A stretch of DNA of 64,000 nucleotides. It comes from Vreelandella malpeensis (GTDB lineage Bacteria > Pseudomonadota > Gammaproteobacteria > Pseudomonadales > Halomonadaceae). Numbering within the stretch: position 1 is the first letter of the stretch; every line of letters begins with the position of its first letter. The stretch is taken from assembly GCF_020622355.1 (NCBI RefSeq), contig NZ_WHVL01000001.1, positions 372,001 to 436,000 of the forward strand, in the 5' to 3' direction. Of this stretch, positions 8,702-18,979 are shown one piece after another. A program made the position numbers and the translations under genes. The notes beneath the pieces are model-generated. The model was not told the DNA's origin, ran no database searches, and saw nothing but the letters and a program-made list of their open reading frames with translations.

Positions 8702-10042
8702 CTAGCGAACAAGCGCGGGGCGCTTGGGATCGAAGGTCCAGCCGTCGATCAGATACTGCATGGCAGTCGCATCGTTGCGTCCGCCGGCAGGCAGGCTGCG
8801 ATAGAGCTCATGCGCCTTCTCTATCTCGGCCATGTCGATCTCGACGCCGAGCCCGGGCGCATCGGTCACCGCTACCTGGCCGTTCTTGATCTGAGGCGGA
8901 TTGCGGGTCAGACGCGCATCGCCTTCCTGCCAGATCCAGTGGGTATCCAACGCGGTTGTACGGCCCACGGCGGCAGCACCTACGTGGGCGAACATCGCCA
9001 GCGAAATATCGAAATGGTTGTTGGAGTGGGACCCCCAGGTCATGCCATGATCCTGGCACAGCTGCGAGACGCGAACCGCGCCGGACAGGGTCCAGAAATG
9101 TGGATCCGCCAGCGGGATATCGACCGAGCGCAGCATCAGCGCATGGGCCATTTCACGCCAGTTGGTCGCGACCATGTTGGTGGCCACGGGCAAGCCGGTG
9201 GCGTGGCGGAACTCGGCCAGAACTTCGCGTCCGGAAAAGCCCTGCTCGGCACCACACGGGTCCTCGGCGTAGGCGATCACGCCACGGAGATCCTTGCAAA
9301 GCGCAATCGCCTCCTGCAGCGACCAGGCGCCGTTGGGGTCGATGGTCGTGCGCGCCTCGGGGAACGCCTTGTGCAGCGCCTTGACCGCCTCGATCTCCTG
9401 CTCACCGGGTAGCGCCCCGCCCTTGAGCTTGAAATCCTTGAAGCCGTAGCGATCCTGGGCCGCCTGGGCGAGCTCGACGATACGCTGAGGGGTCATCGCG
9501 GCTTCGTCGCGCTGACGGTACCAGTCGTGATCGAGCCCTTGGGTGCCGCGACGAAACTCCATCGGGGTGGCGTGGCCGTCACCGATGAAGAAGAGATAGC
9601 CCAGCACGTCCACGTGATCGCGCTGACGACCGTCGCCCAGCAAATCGGCCACCGGCACGCCCAAAAACTTGCCCATCAGGTCGAGCAGCGCGGCTTCGAG
9701 TGCCGCCACGGCGTTGACGCGCAGCTCGAACGTCCAGGAACCCTTGCCGAAATCCTCGAAATCCGCGCTGCGACCGGCCTTGTTCAAGGTATTAACCATT
9801 GCGCGCAGCTTGCCGATGGGTTGGCCCATCACCAATTCGCGGGCCTGCTCGAGGGATTGCTGAATGGTATCGCCACCGGGCGCTTCACCGACTCCAACGT
9901 TTCCGGCGCTGTCCTTGAGAATGACCAGATTACGAGTAAAGAACGGAGAGTGCGCGCCGCCGATATTGAGCAACATGCTGTCGCGCCCGGCAACCGGGAT
10001 GACGCGCATTTCAGTGATGGTGGGCGTGTTGTGGCTTGGCAT
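8702..10042 (-). CDS. gudD: Glucarate dehydratase
   Basis: Enolase-superfamily glucarate dehydratase, which dehydrates D-glucarate (and L-idarate) to 5-keto-4-deoxyglucarate. The 446-residue length equals E. coli GudD. Motifs include the KLKGG lysine pair, TIDPNGAW and AEDPC metal ligands, ATNMVATNW and [13 protein letters not shown] with the catalytic histidine. The ATG at 10042 is chosen because GGAG lies 6 nt upstream; the longer reading adds residues foreign to the family. It is the second gene of an operon starting with kdgD. A second, diverged copy is at 14464-15789. Confidence 0.94.
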   Translation of the reverse strand: MPSHNTPTITEMRVIPVAGRDSMLLNIGGAHSPFFTRNLVILKDSAGNVGVGEAPGGDTIQQSLEQARELVMGQPIGKLRAMVNTLNKAGRSADFEDFGKGSWTFELRVNAVAALEAALLDLMGKFLGVPVADLLGDGRQRDHVDVLGYLFFIGDGHATPMEFRRGTQGLDHDWYRQRDEAAMTPQRIVELAQAAQDRYGFKDFKLKGGALPGEQEIEAVKALHKAFPEARTTIDPNGAWSLQEAIALCKDLRGVIAYAEDPCGAEQGFSGREVLAEFRHATGLPVATNMVATNWREMAHALMLRSVDIPLADPHFWTLSGAVRVSQLCQDHGMTWGSHSNNHFDISLAMFAHVGAAAVGRTTALDTHWIWQEGDARLTRNPPQIKNGQVAVTDAPGLGVEIDMAEIEKAHELYRSLPAGGRNDATAMQYLIDGWTFDPKRPALVR

Positions 10043-10101
10043 GAACGTCTCCATCAGTCTATCGACACATAGGCCCTTATTATCAGAACACTCAAGTGGA
10101 A

Positions 10102-10117
10102 CCCGCACGCGTGCGGG
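10102..10117. other. Perfect 16-bp palindrome between kdgD and gudD
   Basis: CCCGCACGCGTGCGGG lies in the 105-bp kdgD-gudD gap. As RNA it forms a short GC-rich hairpin without a T run; an intercistronic stability element or protein-binding site is possible. Confidence 0.45.
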
Positions 10118-10147
10118 CTCGACTTGCAAGGTCTCGAGAAAGAACGA

Positions 10148-11065
10148 TTAGAGCGACTTGGCTTTCTCTACCAGACCCTTCAGCTGGATGAGCTGTTCGT
10201 TACTGGGCATGGTCAGCGGAGCACGTACATCGCCCCCTGAGTAGCCCACAATGCCCGCACCCGCCTTGACCAGGCTAACCGCGTAGCCCGGCATGGTGTC
10301 GCGCAGGGTCACGAAGGGAATAAAGAACTCACGCGTGGCCTTGGAGACGAAGTCGCTGTCGCCCTGACGCAACGCCTTGTAGAACTTCACCGCCATATCC
10401 GGTACGAAGTTGAACACTGCCGAGGAGTAGGTGCTTACACCGATCGCCAGATACGCTTCTGCGATGATCTCGGCCGTCGGCACACCGCCCACGTAGCCTA
10501 GGCGATCGCCCAGGGTCTTGATGGTGATGTTGAGCGCCTGCATGTCACCCTTGCCATCTTTCAGACCGATCAAGTTGTCGCAACGATCGGCCAGTGACTT
10601 GACCGCATCGACGTTGAGATAGCCGTTGGCGCGGTTATAGTAGATGACGCCCAGATCTGTGGACTGGCAGACACTCGCCGCGTACTCGACGATGCCCCCT
10701 TGCGAGCACTCGGTCAGGTAAGGAGGCATCAGCAGGATACCGTCGGCGCCTTCTTCCTGCGCGATGCGAGCGTGCTCCTTGGCAAGTTCGGCGCTCTGAC
10801 CGGCACTTGCGATGATCGGCACGTGACCGCCGATCGCCTCAACGGCCACCTTCACGATCTCGCGGAACTCGTCGAGGGTCAGGTTGAAGAACTCACCCGT
10901 GCCGCCAGCGACGAACAGTGCGGAAACCTCGTAACCCTTCAACCAGAGCAGGCGCTTGCGATAGCTTTCGGCGTCGAACTTGCCGTTGGCATCGAAGTCG
11001 GTCACGGGGAACGACAGCAGCCCGTCTGTGATGGAGGCTTTGAGCTCTGGTTTGGAAAAATGCAT
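10148..11065 (-). CDS. kdgD: 5-dehydro-4-deoxyglucarate dehydratase
   Basis: A 305-residue member of the DHDPS/NAL class I lyase family. It dehydrates and decarboxylates 5-keto-4-deoxyglucarate to 2-oxoglutarate semialdehyde, linking both GudD and GarD to KGSADH. Features are GGTGEFF (54-60), the catalytic tyrosine in VIYYNRANG (Y143) and the Schiff-base lysine in LIGLKDGKGD (K169). The GLKDGKGD context and the neighbours separate it from dihydrodipicolinate synthase. It is the first gene of the six-gene glucarate operon, and the shared operator lies 100 bp upstream. Confidence 0.94.
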   Translation of the reverse strand: MHFSKPELKASITDGLLSFPVTDFDANGKFDAESYRKRLLWLKGYEVSALFVAGGTGEFFNLTLDEFREIVKVAVEAIGGHVPIIASAGQSAELAKEHARIAQEEGADGILLMPPYLTECSQGGIVEYAASVCQSTDLGVIYYNRANGYLNVDAVKSLADRCDNLIGLKDGKGDMQALNITIKTLGDRLGYVGGVPTAEIIAEAYLAIGVSTYSSAVFNFVPDMAVKFYKALRQGDSDFVSKATREFFIPFVTLRDTMPGYAVSLVKAGAGIVGYSGGDVRAPLTMPSNEQLIQLKGLVEKAKSL

Positions 11066-11164
11066 TGGAAACTCCTCTTGTTCGATTAACGGACCATCAA
11101 GACCGGCAAGCCCATGACCGCCTGGGCACTCGCCGAAAGCATCGATAGGGATATCCCGACAATA

Positions 11165-11182
11165 TTGTCATACATCATACAA
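11165..11182 (-). promoter_or_regulatory. Shared regulon operator, copy 2 (upstream of kdgD)
   Basis: Reads TTGTATGATGTATGACAA on the minus strand, the most symmetric of the four copies. It sits 100 bp upstream of kdgD. Confidence 0.75.
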
Positions 11183-11217
11183 ATAAACCTCTAGACTTTA
11201 GACTAAGCGTTCGAAGT

Positions 11218-11255
11218 ACCCCACAACTTGTCCTTCGCAGGAGAGGTTGTGGGGT
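11218..11255 (-). terminator. Hairpin downstream of tctA (system B), possible terminator
   Basis: ACCCCACAAC and GTTGTGGGGT form a perfect 10-bp stem with an 18-nt loop, 61 bp after the tctA stop and before the kdgD promoter. There is no T run, so termination may be weak or Rho-dependent. Confidence 0.45.
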
Positions 11256-11315
11256 GAGTACTGAGGAGGAACACTGATCGTTCAGATCAGGAGGGTTTTC
11301 ACGTATCGATGTGTG

Positions 11316-12821
11316 TCAAAACTCCTTGGTGACCGCAACCCGCTTCTTTCGCACGGCGGAGATAATCGACCAGACGATTAGCGCTGCTATCATGGCAAAG
11401 AAGGCCGCGCTTACTGGTCTCTCCAGGAAAACCATCAGATCCCCTCGGCTGAGCAGCATGGCGCGACGAAAGTTCTCCTCCATCATTGGCCCGAGAATGA
11501 AGCCCAGAAGCAAGGGCGCGGGCTCGAATCCCAATAGCAAGAACACGCAACCGACAACACCGAACAGGGCCACCAGCATGATGTCCAGATCGGAATAATT
11601 GATGCTGTACACGCCGATGACGATGAACAGAATGATCGAGGGGTACAAGATGGGATAGGGGATCCTGAGCAGTCGCACCCAAAGCCCCACCATCGGAATG
11701 TTGAGAATCAAGAGCAGTACGTTACCGATCAAAAAACTGATCACCAGCCCCCAGAACAGGTCCGGGTTATCGGAAATCACGTTGGGCCCCGGGGTAATAC
11801 CGTGGATCAGCAGCGCCCCCAGCATGAGGGCCATGACCGCATCCCCCGGTATGCCGAGCGTCAAGGTGGGAATGAATGCCGATTGAGCGGCGGCGTTGTT
11901 GGCGCTTTCAGGAGCGGTAATGCCCTCAATGGCGCCCTTGCCGAATTTTTCCGGGTTCTTCGATACTTTCTTCTCTACTGCGTAGGCGATGAACGACCCG
12001 ATGGACGTGCCCGTGCCCGGCAATATGCCGATGCCCGTACCGATACCCGTCCCTCTCAACATGGGAAAAATGCTCTGCTTGAGGTCGCTCCGAGTGGGCA
12101 ACAGCGACCTGAACGTGATCTTCTGATCACTTTTGACTTGGATGACCTTGCCCACGTTGGCCATGACCTCGGTGACGCCAAAAATGCCCATGGCGATTGC
12201 CACGATGTTGAGGCCGTCGTAAAGAAACGTCAAACCGAAGGTGTAGCGCTGAATGCCGGTGCTCACGTCGGTACCCACGATACCCAGCAACAGGCCGAAC
12301 ACGACGGCGGCCAGGCCTTTTGCGGGGTTTCCCTGAACGAGGATGGCCGCCGCCACGAGCCCGAGCAGCATCATGGAGAAATAGTCGGCGGAGTTGAACG
12401 CGACCGCGAAATCCGCCAGGGGGGGAGCAAAGGCCGCCAGTACGACCACCGTGATCAGGCTTCCCACGAAGGATGCGATGGTGGTCATGAACAGCGCAAC
12501 GCCGGCACGCCCTTGCTTGGTCATCGGGTAGCCGTCCAGGCAGACCACCGATGACGACGGAGTGCCCGGCAGATTCAGCAATATGGCCGCGGTGGAGCCC
12601 CCGTACTGGGCGCCATAATAGATCCCCGCCAGCATGACCAGCGCCGTCGTCGCCGGTACGTAATAGGTCAGCGGAAGCAGCATGGAAATGGCGGCCAGGT
12701 GCCCTACCCCGGGAATCACGCCGATCAGCATGCCGATCGTCACGCCCAGCGCACAGTACATGAGGTTCTCGATCGTGAACGCGACCGAGAACCCCAGTGC
12801 CAGGTTATTGAGAATTTCCAT
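11316..12821 (-). CDS. tctA: TTT transporter large membrane subunit TctA (system B)
   Basis: A 501-residue TctA-family protein. The start at 12821 (MEILNNLALGF) has GGAG 6 nt upstream and overlaps the tctB stop by one base (TGATG), a sign of translational coupling; the longer reading would run deep into tctB. Family loops are VIPGVGHLAAISMLLP near residue 37 and ILPGTGTSIGSFIAYAVEKK near 264. It forms a stand-alone tctCBA unit between the two aldarate operons. Since the unit carries the same operator, its substrate is inferred to be an aldarate or related acid. Confidence 0.92.
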   Translation of the reverse strand: MEILNNLALGFSVAFTIENLMYCALGVTIGMLIGVIPGVGHLAAISMLLPLTYYVPATTALVMLAGIYYGAQYGGSTAAILLNLPGTPSSSVVCLDGYPMTKQGRAGVALFMTTIASFVGSLITVVVLAAFAPPLADFAVAFNSADYFSMMLLGLVAAAILVQGNPAKGLAAVVFGLLLGIVGTDVSTGIQRYTFGLTFLYDGLNIVAIAMGIFGVTEVMANVGKVIQVKSDQKITFRSLLPTRSDLKQSIFPMLRGTGIGTGIGILPGTGTSIGSFIAYAVEKKVSKNPEKFGKGAIEGITAPESANNAAAQSAFIPTLTLGIPGDAVMALMLGALLIHGITPGPNVISDNPDLFWGLVISFLIGNVLLLILNIPMVGLWVRLLRIPYPILYPSIILFIVIGVYSINYSDLDIMLVALFGVVGCVFLLLGFEPAPLLLGFILGPMMEENFRRAMLLSRGDLMVFLERPVSAAFFAMIAALIVWSIISAVRKKRVAVTKEF

Positions 12822-13267
12822 CAGAAACTCCAGGGAAAAAGGCGTATGGGCATGTTGAGGCTCAGGATGAACACCAGATACGACATGCCACACAGTGCCA
12901 GGGCCAGCATACCAAGCCTTACCGGCTGGAATCGACGTTCGCTGAGACCACAAAGGTAGACCAGGGAGATCGTCGCCAGGAAAAGGCCCGCCGGGCGCAT
13001 CAGCAGGGCGAACACCACGATGCCCGTTGTGATGCAGATCAGGGCCCGGTAATTCAGCGACGGGAACGCCATGGCCGTTCGTGCGGAGAAGACCATGGTG
13101 ATCACGCCGAGCACGGCCAGAGAAATACCGAGAAACCGGGGCAGATAGCCTGGCCCCATGTTTCTCAATGTGCCCATGTCATAAGCGTAGGCCTGCCAAA
13201 GCACCAGCGACGCTATGAGAAGGCATGCCAGTCCTGCCAGGAAATCCCGGTTGACTCTCGTGTACAT
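12821..13267 (-). CDS. tctB: TTT transporter small membrane subunit TctB (system B)
   Basis: A 148-residue, four-segment hydrophobic protein with the TctB start MYTRVNRDFLAGLACLLIAS and an RNMGPGYLPRFLG loop after the first helix, a feature often seen in TctB. Its stop overlaps the tctA start by one base. Identity rests on the loop, topology and position. Confidence 0.88.
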   Translation of the reverse strand: MYTRVNRDFLAGLACLLIASLVLWQAYAYDMGTLRNMGPGYLPRFLGISLAVLGVITMVFSARTAMAFPSLNYRALICITTGIVVFALLMRPAGLFLATISLVYLCGLSERRFQPVRLGMLALALCGMSYLVFILSLNMPIRLFPWSF

Positions 13268-13296
13268 GGTGTATATCTCGCATCACGGAGGACAGC

Positions 13297-13318
13297 ACCC
13301 TACCTTCGCAAGGCAGGG
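13297..13318 (-). other. Intercistronic hairpin between tctC and tctB (system B)
   Basis: CCCTACCTT and AAGGCAGGG form a short stem with one mismatch around a 3-nt loop in the 80-bp gap. Comparable hairpins occur at the tctC-tctB gaps of systems A and C. Confidence 0.4.
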
Positions 13319-13347
13319 CATCGGTGGATTCATGCTCGAGACCATCG

Positions 13348-14322
13348 TTACTGACGAATACCCGCGCTTTCGATGAAGCTTGCAAGCTCGCTCTTTTGCT
13401 CGCTCATCCAGGCCTTGAGCTCATCCGGGGAGGCGGAGGGCCGGGCCTGACCACCCTGCTCTGCAATCCGCGCCCGGATCTCTTCATTGGCAAGCACGGT
13501 GGCGAGTTCCGTCTGCAGGCGCTCGACGATCTCGGGCGGGCTGCCGGCGGTCACCAGGATGCCCTGGTAGGTGCCATCGAGATCGCCGGGAAGCCCCAAC
13601 TCACGAAACGTGGGTACGTCGGGCAGCTCGTCAAGGCGCTCCTCGCCGGTTACGGCCAGCGCGTTCATCTGACCGCTCAGCACGAAAGGCAGCGATGCCG
13701 TGGTGCCGTTGAGCAGCATGTCGCTTTCCCCGGACACGACGGCTCGCGTGGCATCGGAGCCACCGCGGTAGGCAATCACGGTCCAGTCCAGATCCTGGTC
13801 CTGAATCAATCGCTCCGTTGTGATGTGATTGTTGGCCCCGACCCCGGAGGTCGCCATCGAGAGCTGGCCGGGGTTTTCGCGAGAAAACGCCACCAGTTCG
13901 TCGAAGCTCGAGAAGTCGTTGTTCTGCGAAACGCCTAATACGTAAGGGGAGTAGGACACCATCGTGACGGGGGCCAGATCATTTTCGATATCGTAGGCGA
14001 CGCTAGGCAGTACGCTCGGGGCCGCCAGTAGCGCGGTGAGATCGGACAGCAGCAACGTATGTCCATTGGGGTCGGCCTTTGCCACGAAGTCCGCGCCGAT
14101 ATTACCTCCCGCCCCGGCCTTGTTTTCCACGATGACCGGCTGGCCGATCGCGTCGGAAAGCTCCGGCGCTATGTAGCGGGCCAGAATGTCGGACGTGCCG
14201 CCCGGCGCGAATGGAACGACGATACGCACCGGGCCTCTGAACTCCTGGGCCAGGGCCACATTGCCTGCCAGCAGCAGTGAAAGAGAGGTGGCACTGACGA
14301 GAAACGTATTGATCTTGTTCAC
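13348..14322 (-). CDS. tctC: TTT transporter periplasmic substrate-binding protein TctC (system B)
   Basis: A 324-residue Bug-family binding protein with a signal peptide (MNKINTFLVSATSLSLLLAG...ALA) and the signature RIVVPFAPGGTSDILARYIAPELS, followed by VIVENKAGAGGNIGADFVAKADPNGHTLL. Translation starts at a GTG with GGGGT upstream. It leads the tctCBA unit; the shared operator copy at 14380-14397 is 58 bp upstream. Ligand unknown, inferred to be a sugar acid from the regulon. Confidence 0.92.
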   Translation of the reverse strand: MNKINTFLVSATSLSLLLAGNVALAQEFRGPVRIVVPFAPGGTSDILARYIAPELSDAIGQPVIVENKAGAGGNIGADFVAKADPNGHTLLLSDLTALLAAPSVLPSVAYDIENDLAPVTMVSYSPYVLGVSQNNDFSSFDELVAFSRENPGQLSMATSGVGANNHITTERLIQDQDLDWTVIAYRGGSDATRAVVSGESDMLLNGTTASLPFVLSGQMNALAVTGEERLDELPDVPTFRELGLPGDLDGTYQGILVTAGSPPEIVERLQTELATVLANEEIRARIAEQGGQARPSASPDELKAWMSEQKSELASFIESAGIRQ

Positions 14323-14379
14323 TATTATTACCCCAAGTTATTGATGTTATCGGGTTCAGAAAAGCTTATTAAAGGTCAT

Positions 14380-14397
14380 ATGTATTTAATCATACAT
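14380..14397 (-). promoter_or_regulatory. Shared regulon operator, copy 3 (upstream of tctCBA system B)
   Basis: Reads ATGTATGATTAAATACAT on the minus strand. The outer ATGTAT/ATACAT arms are perfectly symmetric and the ATGTATGAT half matches the copy at 20658-20675. The centre is more diverged than in the others, so confidence is lower. Confidence 0.6.
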
Positions 14398-14463
14398 ATA
14401 CACGTTAGCGGCCGTTCCACGCCTTGAACATACGACATAAGTCCACTCGTTTACCGGCGTCGC

Positions 14464-15789
14464 CTAGCGCACCAGTGCAGGACGCTTGGGATCGAAGGTC
14501 CAGTCCGGAATCAGGTACTGCATCGCCATGGCGTCGTTGCGCTGGGTCACATCCAACGATTTATAGAGCTGATGCGCCTGATTGAGCTTGGCCTCGTCGA
14601 GTTCGACGCCCAGGCCCGGGGTGGTCGGCACCTTCAGCGTGCCCTCGCGAATCTGGAACGGATCCCGGGTGATGCGCTGGCCGTCCTGCCAGATCCAGTG
14701 GGTGTCGATCGCGGTGATCTCTCCCGGGCAGGCCGCGGCGACGTGGGTCATCATGGCCAGTGAAATATCGAAGTGGTTGTTGCTGTGAGACCCCCAGGTC
14801 ATGCCCCACTCGTTGCAAAGCTCCCCGACCATGACCGCGCCCTGCATGGTCCAGAAGTGGCAGTCCGCCAACGGAATATCGACCGCGTTGAGTTGGGTGG
14901 CGTACTGCAGCTGTTTGAAGTCGGTGGCGATCATGTTGGTCGCGGTGGGCAGCCCCGTGCGCTTCTTGAACTCGGCCATGGTTTCGCGCCCGGAGTAGCT
15001 CTCCTCCTGGCCACAGGGGTCCTCGGCGTAGCTGAGCAGGTGCTTGATCGGCTCGAGTACGCGCACCGCTTCGTCGAGAGTCCAGGCACCGTTGGGGTCG
15101 AGCGTCAAGCGCGCCTCGGGAAAAGCGTCGTTGAGCGCGCGGATGCAGTCGGCCTCCTCCTCGCCTCTGAGCACCCCGCCCTTGAGCTTGAAGTCCTTGA
15201 AGCCGTAGCGATCGAACGCGGCCTTGGCGAGATTGGCCACCGCCTCCGGCGTCAGCGCCTTCTGGTAGCGCACCTCGTCCCAGGCATCGACCGGGTCGCT
15301 CGCCTTAGGGTAGGGCAAATCCGTCTTGTCCGGGTCGCCGAGCAGAAACAGATAGCCAAGTGCTTCGACTTCGTCGCGCTGGCGACCGTACTGGCCCAGC
15401 AGGTCCGCCACAGGAAGGCCAACCGTCTGGCCGTAAAGATCCAGCAGCGCCGACTCGAGCCCGGTGATGACGTGAACCGCCACGCGCAGATCGAAGGTCT
15501 GGCGGCCGCGCTCTTCGCGTCCGTTTTTCGAAAGCGCCACGCGGGCGCTGTTCAGCGTGTGCTTGAATGCGTTGATGGTAGAGCCTTCCACAATAGCGCG
15601 GCACTGCTCCAGCCCCTTGAGAATCCCTTCGCTTGAGGGGATTTCACCGACGCCCTGATTGCCGGCGCTGTCTTCCAGAATCACGACACAGCGAATGAAC
15701 CAGGGCGCGTGACCGCCGCTTAGGTTGAGCAGGAACCCATCGTAGCCGGCAACCGGCACCACTTTCATCGACGTAATCTTGGGAAACAT
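14464..15789 (-). CDS. gudD: Glucarate dehydratase-family enzyme, second copy
   Basis: A 441-residue enolase-superfamily protein with the complete glucarate dehydratase motif set: DFKLKGG with K201 and K203, TLDPNGAW (D231), SYAEDPC (E256), ATNMIATD (N285) and [15 protein letters not shown] (H335). It lacks the N-terminal extension of the first copy and has a different 85-95 region. It is last in the tctCBA-garD operon, 61 bp after garD. In E. coli GudX is a near-inactive relative, but here all catalytic residues remain, so an active enzyme, perhaps with another stereo-preference (idarate, galactarate epimers), is likely. Confidence 0.9.
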   Translation of the reverse strand: MFPKITSMKVVPVAGYDGFLLNLSGGHAPWFIRCVVILEDSAGNQGVGEIPSSEGILKGLEQCRAIVEGSTINAFKHTLNSARVALSKNGREERGRQTFDLRVAVHVITGLESALLDLYGQTVGLPVADLLGQYGRQRDEVEALGYLFLLGDPDKTDLPYPKASDPVDAWDEVRYQKALTPEAVANLAKAAFDRYGFKDFKLKGGVLRGEEEADCIRALNDAFPEARLTLDPNGAWTLDEAVRVLEPIKHLLSYAEDPCGQEESYSGRETMAEFKKRTGLPTATNMIATDFKQLQYATQLNAVDIPLADCHFWTMQGAVMVGELCNEWGMTWGSHSNNHFDISLAMMTHVAAACPGEITAIDTHWIWQDGQRITRDPFQIREGTLKVPTTPGLGVELDEAKLNQAHQLYKSLDVTQRNDAMAMQYLIPDWTFDPKRPALVR

Positions 15790-15850
15790 GGCGATAGCTC
15801 TCTTGTCGTTTAGCGCTTTTGCGTTGTTGATGCGTTTTAAAGGCGGCAGC

Positions 15851-17419
15851 TCAGGTCACCGGCGCGGGATTGAACAGCACCAGGTCGTTGTGGATGCCGA
15901 GCCGGTCCGCGGCGGCCTGTTTGCGCCCGCTGGCAACGTCGAGGATCAGGTGGAAAAGCTCCCAACCCAGATCCTCGATGGTGGCCTCGCCGGTGGCGAT
16001 GCGCCCGGCGTCAAGATCGATGATGTCATGCCAGCGCTTGGCCAGATGCGAGTTGGTCGCGACCTTGAGCACCGGCACCATGGCAAGCCCGTAAGGCGTG
16101 CCCCGCCCGGTGGTGAAGACCTGCAGGTTCATGCCGGCAGCCAGTTGCAACGTGCCGCAGATGAAATCACTGGCCGGTGTGGCGGCGAAGGTCAGCCCCT
16201 TGCGGCGCAGCCGTTCACCCGGGCCGATGACATCGACGATCGGCGAGTTGCCGGACTTGATGACCGAGCCCAGCGCCTTTTCCACCACGTTGCTCAAGCC
16301 CCCCTTCTTATTGCCCGGCGACGGGTTGGCGCTGCGATCCGCCTGGCCCTGAAGCAGGTAGTCGTCGTACCAGGACATCTGGTCAATCAGCGCCTGGCCG
16401 ATCTCACGATCGACGGCGCGCGGCGTGAGCAGATGGATGGCATCGCGTACCTCGGTGACTTCCGAAAACATGACGCTGCCGCCGGCACGCACGATCAGGT
16501 CCGTGGCAAAGCCCACCGCCGGGTTGGCGGTCACGCCGGAAAAAGTGTCGCTGCCGCCGCACTGCATGCCCACGGCCAGCTCCGAGGCCGGACAGGTTTC
16601 GCGGCGTCGCTTGTTCAAGCGCTCCAGGTGGCGCTCGGCCATGGCGAGAATGCCCTCGACCATCTCGCCAAAACCCTCGAAGCTCTCGTCCTGCAGGCTC
16701 AGCACGTTGGCATCCGGGTCGGCGGCCTCGGTGTTTTCATAAATCTTCACCGGGCGGTCTTCGAGCAGTGTCGACGGCTGGAGCTTTTCACAACCAAGGC
16801 CGATCACCATGATCTCGTTGCCGAAGTTCGGGTTCAGCGCGATGTTCCTGAGCGTACGGATGGGTACGATCGCCGCCGGCGCGTTGATCGCCACCCCGCA
16901 CCCGTAGCTGTGGTTGAGCCCGACCACGTCGTCGACGTTGGGGAAACGCGGCAACAGCTCGCGCTTGATGCGTGCGACCACGTACTCCACGGTGCCGGCC
17001 ACGCACTGAACGCTGGTGGTGATTCCCAGCACGTTCTTGGTGCCTACACTGCCGTCCGGATTACGAAAGCCCTCGAAGGTGTAGCCTTCGAGCGGCGCCT
17101 GGGCCGGCGGCCGGCGAGTCGCCAGCGGAAGCTCGGAAAGCGCCGGGGCCGTCGGCAGGCGCACGTTGTGCTCGTTCACGTGCGCGCCTCGCTCGATGGC
17201 GGTGACCGCGGTGCCGATCACCTCGCCGTAACGCAGGATGTCATCGTTTTCCTTGATCGGCTCAAGGGCCACCTTGTGCCCCTGAGGGATCGGCATCAGC
17301 GTCGTGCACGACTCGTTGATTTTTACCCCTTCGGCCAGACCGTCGTGCTCGATCACGATGGCGACGTTATCGCTTGGGTGAACCTGAATGACGCGTGAGT
17401 TAGCCGTTGGTTGAGTCAT
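15851..17419 (-). CDS. garD: Galactarate dehydratase
   Basis: A 522-residue UxaA/GarD-family dehydratase, matching E. coli GarD (523 residues) throughout: [67 protein letters not shown] and [14 protein letters not shown]. It dehydrates galactarate (meso-galactaric acid) to 5-keto-4-deoxyglucarate, feeding KdgD in the neighbouring operon. It starts with ATG inside the end of tctA (20-bp overlap), so it is translationally coupled to the transporter, which ties that TTT system to galactarate. Confidence 0.96.
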   Translation of the reverse strand: MTQPTANSRVIQVHPSDNVAIVIEHDGLAEGVKINESCTTLMPIPQGHKVALEPIKENDDILRYGEVIGTAVTAIERGAHVNEHNVRLPTAPALSELPLATRRPPAQAPLEGYTFEGFRNPDGSVGTKNVLGITTSVQCVAGTVEYVVARIKRELLPRFPNVDDVVGLNHSYGCGVAINAPAAIVPIRTLRNIALNPNFGNEIMVIGLGCEKLQPSTLLEDRPVKIYENTEAADPDANVLSLQDESFEGFGEMVEGILAMAERHLERLNKRRRETCPASELAVGMQCGGSDTFSGVTANPAVGFATDLIVRAGGSVMFSEVTEVRDAIHLLTPRAVDREIGQALIDQMSWYDDYLLQGQADRSANPSPGNKKGGLSNVVEKALGSVIKSGNSPIVDVIGPGERLRRKGLTFAATPASDFICGTLQLAAGMNLQVFTTGRGTPYGLAMVPVLKVATNSHLAKRWHDIIDLDAGRIATGEATIEDLGWELFHLILDVASGRKQAAADRLGIHNDLVLFNPAPVT

Positions 17420-18962
17420 GACGCTTTCCTGCAGTGGTGTTCGAAGGGGTATGCATCTGGCTCAACTCCATTTTCTGGCGAGCGCGCGATTTGAACCCCA
17501 TGGCGATCGCAAACAGCACCGACGCGGCGATCAGCGCCCAGAGCACCAGGGCGATCGGGCTCTTGGTGAAGAAGATGGAATAGGTGCCGAAGGATTCGAG
17601 GCTCTTGACGAAGTAGACCTCTGCCTGGCTTCCCAGGATGAACCCGATGATCAGCGGCGCGACTTCCAGGCCGATCTTCTGAATCAGATAGCCCAGCACG
17701 CCGAAGATCAGCAGCGTCCAGACATCGAACATGATGCCGTAGTTGATCGCGTAGGCCCCTACCACGCACATCATGACGATAAGCGGATAAAGGATGTGCT
17801 TGGGTACCATGACCACCTTGGCGATATGCTTGATGGCGAAGAACATCAGCACGAACATGACGAAGTTCGCCAGCACCAGCGCCGTCATCATGATGTACCA
17901 GGTCTCGTGGTTTTCCGGAATGAACAGCGGCCCCACCTGTATCCCTTGAAGGGTAAAGGCACCGATCAGCACGGCGGTGGTGGCATCCCCCGGGATCCCC
18001 AGCGACAGCAAGGGAATGAGCGCCCCACCGGTCAAGGCATTGTTGGCGGATTCCGAGGCGATCAGCCCTTGGGGGGCACCCTTGCCCATTTGCGAGGAGT
18101 CCTTCGCCAGGTTCTTCTCCTGGGTATAGGCGAGTACCGACGCCGCACTCCCCCCCACGCCCGGCAGCATGCCGACGAAGGTACCGATGAAGGAGGATCG
18201 GGTGAGGTTGGTGAGACTGCCCTTGAACGTGGACAAGGAAAATCGACCGGACGCGCCGATCTTGACACGTTCGCCGGCGACGTCGCGCTTCACGCCCTTC
18301 TCCGCCTCCAGCAAGATGGTGGAGATCCCGAAGATACCGATCAGCACCGGCAGCAGCGAAAAGCCCTCGAACAGGTACGGCTCCATGAAGTCGAACATCA
18401 AACGGGTATGACCATTGCCACCATCGGAAATGCTGTAGTCCCCGATCAGGCTGAGCCAGATGCCGATGACACCGCTGAAGATGCCAATCAGCATGCTGTT
18501 GGACAGCGAGGCGATGACGCTCAGGGCGAGCAGGATGATCAAGAATTTCTCGACATAGGAGAACTTGATCGAGAAATCCGCCAGCAGCGGTGCGAACAGA
18601 AACAGCACCGCAGCGCTGATGAGCCCGCCGATGACCGAGGCGATCACGCAGATACGCAGCGCCTTTTCTCCCTCGCCCCGACGCGCCATGGGGTAGCCAT
18701 CGAAGGTGGTGGTGATGGAAGACGGCGTACCGGGAATATTGAGCAGCACCGCCGGCACCATGCCGCCGGAAATACCCCCGACATAGAGCCCCAGCAGCAG
18801 CGCCAGCCCGTTATTCAGGCCAAGCGCATAGGTCAGCGGCAAACACACCGCCACTGCCATGGTGGCCGTCATGCCGGGAATCGCGCCGAAGATGATGCCA
18901 ACCAGCGTGCCGAAGCCTACGAGCAGGAAAAACGAAACATCGAGAACAGACAGAAATTCCAT
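17400..18962 (-). CDS. tctA: TTT transporter large membrane subunit TctA (system C)
   Basis: A 520-residue TctA-family protein; [18 protein letters not shown] at 18962 is the family-like start, while the longer reading overlaps tctB. Conserved loops [17 protein letters not shown] and [20 protein letters not shown] are present, as is [25 protein letters not shown]. Its last 20 bp overlap garD. The direct coupling to galactarate dehydratase makes galactarate (or glucarate) the best guess for the substrate. Confidence 0.92.
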   Translation of the reverse strand: MEFLSVLDVSFFLLVGFGTLVGIIFGAIPGMTATMAVAVCLPLTYALGLNNGLALLLGLYVGGISGGMVPAVLLNIPGTPSSITTTFDGYPMARRGEGEKALRICVIASVIGGLISAAVLFLFAPLLADFSIKFSYVEKFLIILLALSVIASLSNSMLIGIFSGVIGIWLSLIGDYSISDGGNGHTRLMFDFMEPYLFEGFSLLPVLIGIFGISTILLEAEKGVKRDVAGERVKIGASGRFSLSTFKGSLTNLTRSSFIGTFVGMLPGVGGSAASVLAYTQEKNLAKDSSQMGKGAPQGLIASESANNALTGGALIPLLSLGIPGDATTAVLIGAFTLQGIQVGPLFIPENHETWYIMMTALVLANFVMFVLMFFAIKHIAKVVMVPKHILYPLIVMMCVVGAYAINYGIMFDVWTLLIFGVLGYLIQKIGLEVAPLIIGFILGSQAEVYFVKSLESFGTYSIFFTKSPIALVLWALIAASVLFAIAMGFKSRARQKMELSQMHTPSNTTAGKRHDSTNG

Positions 18963-18979
18963 AGCGGTACCCGCCTCGG

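Noticed and set aside
11218-11255. Riboswitch upstream of kdgD
   Set aside because: The hairpin lies beyond the operator, away from the kdgD message, and reads as a downstream structure of tctA; no conserved aptamer was recognised.
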